DNA from: Setaria digitata | Taxonomy: Eukaryota > Nematoda > Chromadorea > Rhabditida > Setariidae | DNA length: 64,000 bases | Reading direction: 5' to 3' | Assembly (NCBI GenBank): GCA_003640385.1 | Contig: RCAB01000367.1 | Span: forward strand, 1-64,000 | Shown: positions 50,814 to 62,800 of the stretch, piece after piece | How positions within the stretch are numbered: position 1 is the first letter of the stretch | How the letters are laid out: the number at the start of each line of letters is the position of its first letter | Notes under the pieces: model-generated | The model's database searches: none | Seen by the model: the letters and a program-made list of their open reading frames with translations, nothing else | Told to the model about the DNA's origin: nothing | Made by a program: the position numbers and the translations under genes

Positions 50814-53800
50814 CTGAAAAATCATCTCGAAATGCTAAACACAAATGTTGAAGATATTTCACTCTCCAATATGGCAAATAGATTTATTCTCGAGAACAAA
50901 ATCCGTCGTACAACTTCTAAATGCGGTAGAACTAAAAAAAAAAAAAAAAAAAAGTTAGATAAATTTGCAATTATTTGAAACTGAAAAGGATAAGGAATAA
51001 ATCAAATGTTTACACGTGAAAAACAAAAAACAAAAAAAAAAAAGAAATAATTTACTGACAAAATATTTGATGAATTATAAAATGCTTCAGTAAAACTCAA
51101 CAGTTTCATAATTATTTATAAGGAAAAAAAAAAAAAAAAAAACCAAATGAAAAGAATGTTTTATGCCTATAAGATGTGATAAATAAAATAATTAACAGAA
51201 TAAAATTATCAGGAATGGAGAAAGCTAAGACTGAGATTAAGATTGCAAGGAAAAATTGAAAATTGATGATTTTAATTATTAAAATAAGTAGATAAAATTA
51301 GTGGCAAGTCTATTAAAAATTAATAATCAAACATAAGAAAATCGCTGATAATTTCGGCTAAGTTGAAAAAAAAAATTCAAAGTTTTTCTTTAACAAAAAT
51401 TAAGAACAATTTTTAAAAATGAAACAAAAAAGAAATGCGTCAGTTATTTAATCCAAGAAATTATCTAAATTTCTAATGTTGAAACAAAAAAAAAAAAAAA
51501 AAAAAAAAACTTCAAGTGAAAAAAATCTGTGAGGAAAAAATTTAAAAAGAAAAAATACCGTGATACTTAAAATTTACTGGATTAAAGTTAATTTCTCTTT
51601 CGTTCATCAACAGCAACAAACAAAAAGACAGGAAAAAGCATGCAACCATTGATGATAATAAAGCTAAAATGAAACAAAATAAAACGAGAATAATGGAATA
51701 AAAAAATGACAAAATATCATAAATATAAGCTTCTCCTATAAACAAAGAATATAAGTTGTAATTAAGCTGATGCTAGAATTAAAATTTAGAAATAAATAAC
51801 AATAACATGCTGTAGCATCGAGCATAACTCCTAGCATTTATGAGAGGTGGAAATTTTAATTGAAACTTTTTTCTTTTTTTACTTTTTTTTTTTAAACTCA
51901 CTTTTTCCCTCTGTAGGCTTATTAATTTTAGTCTGCAGACTTTCTTTCCCTATAATACTATTGCGATAGAAAAATAAGATAGAAGATGTGTGAGATGCAC
52001 TTAATCATCTTTATTATTTAATTATTTTAGCTTGCTTTTTTTCTCTTTCTTTTTTTTTCTCCACACTCATTATTGTACGGTGAATAAAATCATTTTTGAA
52101 GGAAACAAATCAAAAGCAAACGCTAAGGAAAATGCATTAGATATAAAATTATATACACAATTACCATATCAATCAAGAAATAGGAAATGCAAAGTGATAT
52201 ATTTCACAAAAAAAAAAATTTCAAAATTTATTCTTAGTAAGTTTGAAATCGTCTATTATTTTACCATAAGATAAAGGTATTAATGCAAAAATTGGCACAA
52301 TGTAAAATCAATTTTTTTTTTTTTAACTTTAAACTTATTTGTACTGATCGTTTCAAATGCTATCGTAAATTTGATTCCTTTCCATCGAAATGTTGACAAC
52401 TAGCAGTAGAAATTCTTATTCATTTGATAATGATATCTCGAATCAGTTTGAAGCTTCCATCAAACAATTCACCAGGAATATCACAAATAATCCTTTTCAG
52501 ATTAAATATCTCTCCGGTAGTTTTTTACTAATTAAATATCATATTTTTAAAATTACTAGCTAAATTCAACATTTCAAAGAGCCTTTTGTTAGAGTTGCGC
52601 TCAAATTTAAAACAAAAATCAAATAGCTAAAAACAATACAAAAAAAAACATGCATTAATTACTTAAATTGACAGTATTAAATAATGGAATGAAAAAATAA
52701 TTTAATTAATTAGTGAATTAGTTGATAAATCAGCTGTTCAACGAGGATATTTTAATTATTAAAATTTATAAATCAAAGCGAAACATATATAGGCGATGAA
52801 GATTGTTAGCATTGCATTGGCCAGCATTCTATCGTTAAATTCAAACTGTAGTAATCGTCCCTCAAATAGCACCTGAAAACTTTGTGCTTCCAAATTTTTC
52901 AAAAAAAAAAGATTAAAAAGATATCTATCAGTTTTCAAGAACTTATTTTTTTTTATTAGTTATAAATTTAATAAAATTACTAATAAAAATTCTAATTTAA
53001 TGTTTTCCATATTCATGCATGTCAAAGTTTGTGTAAAACAAAATAATTAAAACACACACACACACACACACGCATATACGCATAACAGTTATTTGGTATA
53101 ACTTCTTTTAATTGTGGTATGAAAATATTTTCAATATAGCATTTTCAAATTTTAAATTTGACATTTAAAGAGATTAAAAAATGAGCATAAATTGCACAAA
53201 TAGCAAAAAATAATATATTTAGATTGGCGGTGAAAGTAATACCAATATGATCATGATAATAAATAATTAATCAGAATATATTCTTACTTTTTTTTTTTGC
53301 CATTTCGGTTATTAAAAATGCTATGTCCGATTATTTGTCGAAAAATTTTACTACAAATTTGAATTTGAACGGCAACAAGAAATTTCCGAATATTTGTGTA
53401 ACAAAAATATGAAATTTCATTTTATTTTATTTTATTTTTTTTTTCAAATATATCCAAGAAAAAGAGCGCAAATATCTCATGTTGATTTTTACCTAGATCA
53501 GCATTTATTTAAACGTAATGATTGTGCAAGGAAATTATATAAATCTCGCATTACACTCCTCTAAAATCTGCAACTTATCTAAGCATTAAAAAAAAAATGT
53601 CTAAATAATAAGAATGAAATAGGAAAGAAAACAGCACAAAAATGAAGCAAGATATTAGTAAATTTAATGTAACTTTGTCGTATAAAACTTTTTAAGAAAT
53701 ATGAAATGGACAAAGTATTACTGCAAAATACATGCAAAAAAAAAGTGAAAAGAAAGGAAAGGAAAATTAAGCCACATGCAATAAATGCAAACTGCATGTT

Positions 53801-56800
53801 GCATGTCTAATTAATTAATGATGCATAGGAGAAATTAGTCACTAGATAAAGATTTTAATTAATTTGTGAAAAAAAAATGACAAATTTATGAACAACAAAA
53901 AAAAAAAGAAGTGCAATATTTCAAAATTTACTTCACCCTAAATTGTATTCATAAATTATTTGAATTCATGGTTTGAAAAGAAAATAGCACATTATAAGAT
54001 AATTAGGCTTAAAAGATTAAATTGAATGCTTTAAAGGAAAAAGAGAAGAGATAAAAGAGCTTTTCCTCATCAATGATTAAAAATGATAATGAGAAATGAA
54101 AATTTAAAAGTGTAACTGAGAGGATTGAAACTAAAGTCAGCAGGCAGTTGTCGACTCTCTAAACTGCACAACTACTGATCATAATATTTCAAGAAGTAAA
54201 AAAAAAAGAAAAAAATAAGGCATATAAGACTTTTAGATTTCATTAATAATCAGTAGTTATGATCAATCATTCAATAATTTAATATTTGAAAGAGAGAGAG
54301 AGAGAGAGAAAAAAAAAAGAAAATTAATGAATAAGAAAGAATTGGAAGATGGAAAGTGACCAATGATTTAATTTCAGCTGAATAAAACTTTTAATTAAAT
54401 AGAAAATAATTGATATGGCAATTGTGAATTTAGATTTTACAAATTTTATATTATGGAAAAATTAGATTTTCTTTCACTAACTGAACTGAGATGAATTAAT
54501 CGTCTATTGCGGAACTGATGATTTCTGCTTTATGATGATTTGCTTTATAATTTTAAAATATTCCAATCCTAATATAAGAGTAAGAATAATGAACACGTTA
54601 TCATTGCTGCATAACAATGAAAATCAATCAATTAATGAAGTAATCAAAACTAAAAATAATTTTTTCAAATCTGAACAGAATTAGAGAGAGTTTAAAATTT
54701 GTTGAAAAAGTTTGAAAGAAAAAAAAAAAAGAAAAGAAGGAATTACAACTTAAAATTTTGCAATAAAAAAGGCAAAGCATGAAAAGGGAAACAAATTTGT
54801 CGAATTTTTGATAAAAGAAAAACTTCTCGATTAAAAAGCCATATATTTTACATCTGTTTATGGTTTACACAAAAACAACTACAACATACAGCTAGAACAA
54901 CATCAATAACAACAACAACAACAACAATAATAGTAATAAAAATATAGGGAAGCGAAATGATCGTAAAATAATCATTGCTAACAAAAAAAAAAAAAAGTAT
55001 GAAATTTATGAAAATTTCTATTTCACTTAATTATTTTTAATGAAATGGCAAAAAAAAATTATTACAAAAATTTCAATCAAAAAATTACCTCAGGAACGCC
55101 AATCCGTCGACATGCTGCCAAAAAACTATCAACATTACGGCGACATTTCGGTGGTGATAATGCCATCTATAAAGAGATTCTTTTTTCACCTTTTTTTTTT
55201 TCCTTCCAAAAGTTTTCATTTCAGTAAATAAAGAAGAACTGAACCGAAAAAAAACTTTGATTTCTCAACGTACAACACAAGATCCCGAAATATGCTAATA
55301 TCAAGTCATTATCATATTAAATTTTTAGCAATACCAACTGGGAAAAAAAAAAAGTAATCATTTGGGAATAAAAGAATTGAAATTGAGCTACATGTAAGCC
55401 TAAGCATAACATCATTGAGCATCAAAAAAAGAAGCCATTAGGAACCATAGTATTAAAGTAAATAATAAATATGTCTACTTTTTGCAACTTTGATAACTAC
55501 TCTCCAAACCAACACTTATATCTTTTGTCTAAAAAAACAAAAAAAAAAGAAAAAACAGAAAACAAATACAATTACTAACATCTTTAGAAGCAGGCGTAAA
55601 CAGACTATTCACCGCCCGTAAACGTATACAATTAGCAAAGTTACATAGTTTAACACCATCTGCTAATGAAGCTGCTAATTGAGCTCGTTCTGATGGTAGG
55701 GTTATATTTAGACGACCTTCAAGAATCTAAAAAAAAAAAAAAATGACAAGGGAATGGAAATTTTTTATAATTTCGAAGTTAAAGTAGAGAAAATTCAGTT
55801 GTGGAATTTGAAAAGCAAAAACTAAAGATACAATAATGTCGAAATGATGAGCTAAAAAGAGCTATTGAGAATAATTAACACATATTATTCGAAAAATGTA
55901 AATCAAGAAATACAAATAAATGAATAAGGCAAAAAAAAAGAGGAGTGAAAAAAGTTTTATTTCAATTTAGGCAAAGTTAATCACAAATAAAGGAATGGAA
56001 TTCTTATATCCTATATATTAAAGTTGTGCATTTTTTTTTTCTTCCATCATTTTAGGAGAAATTTATAAAATTATTATGATTATATGACATTCTATAAAAC
56101 TGAAGCATCATTAAAAATTCACAAAATTATTAAAATTATTTATTAACATAAATGATAATCTAATTAATCAACTAATATTTCACTAATCTAATGCTGTTGA
56201 ATACGAAATAGAACTACGTAAAAAAAAAAAAAAAAAAAAGAAAAATACATCTCAATAGTTTCTCTTTAATTTTTTAATGAAAGCATTTGAAGGACAATGC
56301 TTACCTTACGCATATTTTCCACAGTACCTGCATTAGTAACATGTGTACTTGTACTGTTTACTGTTCCGTGATTGACCGGTGAACGATGTATTCTGGTATG
56401 TGATATCTTTGTATTGTTAGCTAAGCTAGATTCTGTAAAAAAGAATTAAAAAAAAAAAAAAAAAAAAGTAGAAAAATTAAAATTAAAAGAGTTAAAATTT
56501 TAAATCAACAAAATGAAATAAATTTTTTGAAAAAAACAAACAAATAACTTATCACAATCATAACTTTTAAAAGACATTTACGAAGTTTAAAATACTACCA
56601 TGACATTTATCATGCAAATTTATTGAGCTTTGGAAATAAAAAGAAGAAAAAAAAGGAACTTGTTGATAATGATGAATTGCCGGTGGTTGTACGAGAATTT
56701 ACCGTCGAGACACGTGAAGAAACAGGATTACGCTTTTCAGTGCTAGTTCGGTTGGATACCGGTGAACGTGAAGTTAGTATGCCAGATGACTTGGCTAATG

Positions 56801-59800
56801 ATAACATATGTTTACTTTTAATTGATATGGATGTATTTGGAATCTGAAATTTTGCTTTTGAAAAACTCTAATTTCCGATCTGTCTAAATTCATTTATAAG
56901 ATTTTATAAATATTTATAAGCGAAAAAATGGTTCATTTTTAAAGGAATTTAAGTTAGAAGATTTAATTGGAAAATTTCGGTCCTATTTGTTCCAGAGGAG
57001 AACACATCTTGCTTACGGTAATGGAGGATGATACAGAATCTGATGGTGCAATCAAACGAGTTATTCCTCCGGAAGCACTAACGTTTCCGGTTGATGACGA
57101 AAGAGATGCATTCGTTGAGACAGAAACAGTTACTGAAAATAATGGAAAAAATTGATCGGTAAAATGTATGATATTCATCTTTAAATTGGTAATATTTTTT
57201 CAATTTCAATTAGCAAAATAAAAAAGGAAAAAAGAAAAAGAAAATAGTACGAAAGTAATACTGATTAAAACTTCACTGCATAAACATTAAGAAAGAAAAA
57301 TACATGCCTTTAACAGAAAAAAAAAAAAGTTACATATCCTAGTGAAGAAAGAAATGAAAAAAAAAACTTTTATTTCAAATTAATTATATATTGTATTAAG
57401 ATTAATTAAAGAAACCTGATGGATTGGAATCTTCAATAACTGGCGACAAACATTTCTGGCTTCTTGATAATACTGAAAGAGAAGAATAGTTGCTCATCAA
57501 ATATGATAAAAATTGATAATCATTTATGTAAATTGCTTCATTTGTTTCTTTTCCTCTTTTCTCTTTTTCCTTTCAACTCTGTAAAACATGATACCAAACT
57601 GCAAAATTTAATAAAAATTTCATAATAATGAATTATCGATCAACAATGTTCCATACGATTTAAAATATAATAAATAAATTAATTGCTAATACCATCATAG
57701 GGAATACTCTTAATAGCATGGTGATCTGTATTTGGTTGACAATTTGCTGTCAAACACTGAAGACAGTAATGATGATTGAATTTTTGCTCCACTTCAAATG
57801 TATTATTATTCTTGATATCAGGTATTACACCATTTGTTTTCCTTTTGTTCTCATCATTTTCTTTCATTTCTAATTCTGAAAACAGAAACAACAAAAAAAA
57901 AAGTATACTGTTGAGGAGCATGAAAAGTGGAAAAAAAAATCTCCACATTAGCAAATCTCATAAATATTATTCATCGTAGGATAGAGACAATTAATTGAAA
58001 TTTAATAATTAGCATACGTGTCGAAAAATTTAGCCATCAAATAATGAAGCATACTAAGTATGGTTTGCTTGATAGGTAACCGAGAGCATATGATTAATGT
58101 GATAATATATCAATCTTGTATAACTATAATATGATTTAGTTGACAAACGAAAAAAAAAAAATAAAGAAAGAAAGCTTTATGAAAATAAAACAAATCTATT
58201 TTGGAGTGTATCATATTCAAATCAATCATTACTTATAGTGGTATATCAAATTAAAATCACTCTTGATTTATGATGTACTAAATTAAAACTAACCTTGATT
58301 TACAACAGCAACCAATTTACTGGTAGCTACGGTAGCAGTCATCGGTGGAACGATAGCCTGAGGTCTTTGAACAGTTGAAGAAGTTGTAGATGATGAAAAT
58401 AAATTGGATGTTGAGGCAGTGATACAACTATTAGCATATAACTGATAGCCGGTTGTTGTACACTGATGATATGGTGATAAGCTGCATAAACCGTACGAAT
58501 TTGAAGAATCTGTGCCAGTAGCCATCTGGAAGGCAGGATTTAATTTTCTTTAAAAAAAAAAAAAGGAAAAAAAGATTGAAATTTATAAATTCGAAAAGTT
58601 AACATGCATATATGAATGAGAAAGCTCACTGTATGAAGAAGTACGAGGAAAAAAAAATTGAAGAAATTTTTATTAAAAAGTATAATGCAGTATTGATTGA
58701 AAAACTTGATATTTTTTTTTTTTTTTAATATCAAATTCAAAGGTAAAAAAAAAAAAGGTAAAGGGAAAAAAAAAAACCACGCACACACACTAACTAATAA
58801 GCAAATGGCAAGTTAATAAGAATAAGAGAGAAAAAAGAAAAAAGAAGTATTTCTCTCAACAGCTAATTTGTTTGGCTTCATTTTTTTTTTTTTTTTAAAT
58901 TCAAATTTCGGATTTATTCATTTTTTCTTGTTCATTTTAAATCAGTAAGCATCAATTTTTGAAAATATTTAATACAGCTATCATGTGGAAGAGATGATTG
59001 AAAGGAATGATAAGAAATAAATTCATTTCGATTAATTGTATGTTGTTTACTGAAAGAAAAACAGAATTACAATCATCATATATATATATATATATTTTTA
59101 AGTTTCCTTTATTTAAGTATATATACATATATAAGCGAAAACCCGGAAAATTATCCTTTTAAACAAAGATGGAGTATTGAAATAATATTCGTAAGTAAGG
59201 TGCTTTTTTTTTTTTTTTTTTTTTTGACACTTCTCAAGTAATCAAATAAAAAATGATCACAAAAATTACCGAAAAATTGAAATGAAGGAATAAAGATGAG
59301 GAATATTTACAGTCCAATCATGCTTTAAATAAAGGAAACTTTAAAAAAAAAAAAAAAGTTAACCAAAATGGAAAAAAAAAATTAAAAATCGGCTGAGATT
59401 TTTAACGTTCTTTTTTTTTTTTTTTTTTTAAACCTTTTAATAAAATAGAAAAAGAGGCTAAAGAAACAATCAATATCCTTCATTACAATAATTTTGATAC
59501 AAAAAAAAAAAAAAAAATCAAATTTTTTTTTCCAATCATCAACAACACTTTTCTTTCTTTATTAAAATTCTAAAAATTAAAAAAGTTTGTATATTTAGTA
59601 TGTAAGAAAAAAAGTTTCAGAAATTCTTTCTTTTTTTTTCCATTATTTGATTAAGTGAAAAATAGAAAAAGAAAAAAAAAAAGGTAAAAAGATAAAAAAA
59701 AAAAAGTAGAAATTAGTAGGAAAATTATCTAGCCGCTCGAGATAGAAGCCACGCGCATTTGCTTAATTTCACTCACCTGCTGAAAGTTTCCAATAGTTTT

Positions 59801-62800
59801 AGAATGGAAGAAAGCAATGAATAACAACAATTATATTTAAATATATATATATATATGTATATATACTCAGAAGATGAACTAATTTTTTGATTCCTTTGTA
59901 TGATTATGCCATTCCTAAAAAGATATATTTTCCATCTTTTCTTAGCAGTTCTAAAAATTTGAAATAAAAAAAAAAAAGTAGTCTCATCAATATATACTCA
60001 TTATTCTTTTGCTTATTTATCCGTGTCACATTTCCCTTTTTTTTTTTTTGTAATTCAAATGATAATAATTTTATTAATGGTATTATCAGTATTATAATTT
60101 AATTTTCCATTTAAATTTGAATGGAAGTAATTTTCTCACTGTTATTGTCTTATCGATTCAACGAAAATCTTTATTTAAATTTTGATGAAAATAACTTCAG
60201 TATTGTTTTCATCACCATTTCTCTTATCTTAATTAAATTCAGATGAGAATAATTCCATCATTTTTAGAAGTTTTTTCTTTTTTTTTAAATTTAGATAGAA
60301 ATCAAATTTTACAACTATCATAATTTTCCTTGATTCTAATTTTAATGAAAATATTATCATTTTCTTCGACCTTTTTTTGTTCAGATTAAGATAATTTTAT
60401 CATTGCTATTATTTTCCTCTTCTTTATTTAAATTTAGGGAAAAATAATTCTGTTACTATTACGAACCTGTTTTTTTTTTTTAATTTTAAAATCTTATTTT
60501 ATGATCACACAGAAAATATGTTGAATTATAATTTAGTTTTAAAAAGTAATTTGTTCAGAATTACTCCACAAGTTTAATTTAATTGAAGCAATTTTAAAAT
60601 TATATTTATACTATATCTCTGTTATTTCTCTGAGGACTTTCCAATAGTAAATTAAACTTCTCGGATTTTTTATATCTGGAACAATTTTTTGGAACATCCC
60701 AATATAATACGTTAAATTCTCAGATTAATTCATTTGAAAAAATCATTTATGGATTCCTTAGTTCTTTTATTTCCAAAATTTTTTTCGTTTTTTTTTCTTT
60801 TTTTTTTCTTTTTAAATTTTTCAGTATCAGGTCGAATTTGTCAAATCTTTTATTTTAGCAATACTTTTTTCTCTTTCTTTTTTTTTTTCTTAAAATTAAC
60901 AGTAGCAGCGATTTAAAGAAAATATGGACATGCACATGAAGTTAGATAAAAATATACAAATAAAAAAATTGGAAAAAAAGAAGAAAAAAAGAAATTGAAA
61001 TGTTAAATAATGTACAATAAGACTTCTATGAACGAACTAATGAGAAGGAAAGACAAAAGCAATATCAATGCAAATATGTAAACCTGCAAAATATACAATT
61101 AATTTTTTTGCATTTTATATAATTTAATTATACTTCTTTCCTAAATTTTGGAAAAGAACAAAAAAAAAAATTCATTAATTCAGGAATGAAAAAGAAAGAG
61201 CGTAAAGAATTGATTGATTACTGCAATTCAATCATTTAATAATGCAATATGAAAATTGAATTTAGACAATAATGATTCAAATAGCTCTGATCAAATGAAC
61301 CATCATATATCCTTATCATGCGGATAATTTTATTAATGCAAATTGAATTATGATAAAAATTTTCCATTTTTTCTAGCGCTGATTTTTGTAAGCCAATCGA
61401 ATACATTATCTCAATGAAATTCTTTCTAAGATTTTCTTCTTCTTCCTCTTCTTTCTCCTTTTTTTTTTTTTTTTTTTTTTTCCTTCACTTTAATTTGCAG
61501 GAAGAGGTTTTTCCAATGAACAAAAAGGATAACACAATAAAACTGAAAAAAAAGAAAAAAAAAATTTTTAAAATTGAACCTTTTGAGTATATGCATGCAT
61601 CACTTCCTTCAACAGATCACCATCACTACTGCTGTTTGCAGGCTGCATTAAAGTGTCCTTTAGCTCTAAAGCACTGATAGCTTCCCAATTTGATGATAAT
61701 TGTTGTTGCTGCTGACGAGGATGATGTAGCTGATTAGTTTCATCAATATTGAATAAGCAACCAGCTTGTGATGTTATCGTTTGAAGCTAAAAGAAAAAAA
61801 TGAAAAATTTAAAAATAAATAATAACAGAATAATTTGCTGAAACTGTATTGATGTGAGAGTTAATCAGTGAAACATGAAACATATCAGTTATGTATCATA
61901 TCAGTAATAAGAAGCGATAAAACTTTTAACGTGATAATGAAATGCTTACAACGTATTTTTTAATTGATAATATGTGATAATATTATCTTAAGCGATAATA
62001 ACAATAACAGGTTTGAAATAACTCTTAAACGAAAATGTCTTAAGTGATGTGTAATTATGATGGTAACATATGCTCAGATTATAATTATAATACATTTATG
62101 TATTTCTTGCAAAATCATTTTTTTCTCTTCTATAAAACCTAAACAATCATACACATTAGCTTATCCATCAGGAAACTTAAGCTTATAAGCAATTTCATTA
62201 ATTAAGCTTACATATAATGGAATTTATATAGTGCAAAAAGAAAAGCGCTTAATAGTATTAAAACACTATTATACAAATATATTATTTCATCCATTATACA
62301 TGATTGTTACTAGGAAAATAAATTTCACAGATGTTTTACTTGCGGACAAATGAAAAGTTAAAAGGAAGAAAAAAAAAATACTTGAACAATTATTAATAAG
62401 GTAAAATTAAAACTAGACAAAAAATGAAATTGAATAAATTTGTCCAGGCACACTAGATAGCTCATTTTCAGTGTTACAGTTAAATTTTACAAAATAAACT
62501 TACCGAATCAAATTTGAAAACTTTACAAAAATTGAATTTCTAAAAAAAAAAAAAAAAAAAAAAAAAGGAAAAAAAGGCTAATATTAGTTAAAAAGTGAAT
62601 AAAATGAAGTTATAATACAATGACGCTACAAAAGTCAAAATGTACACCCCTCATTATCATCATACTTTATACAAAAGTTCTAGAAATAACATAACCTCAC
62701 GAGAATAACGATTCTCGTCAACGGTTGAAGCATAACCAGAATCACTTCCACCTACGGTATTAAAACGAGTTGCACGTGATCGTCTTTCAAAACGTCGTCC

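Noticed and set aside
51894..51941. 48-nt minus-strand segment with TATAG acceptor and GTGAGT donor, phase 0 to 0
   Set aside because: Inclusion would insert 16 residues between GVPE and NSICSS within the CH domain, where the family is continuous; probably chance.
56623..57155. Two plus-strand ORFs with acidic, non-repetitive peptides (56623-56847, 56967-57155)
   Set aside because: They lie antisense to two minus-strand segments with matching splice sites and phases that fit the LRCH gene; no plus-strand splice structure links them.
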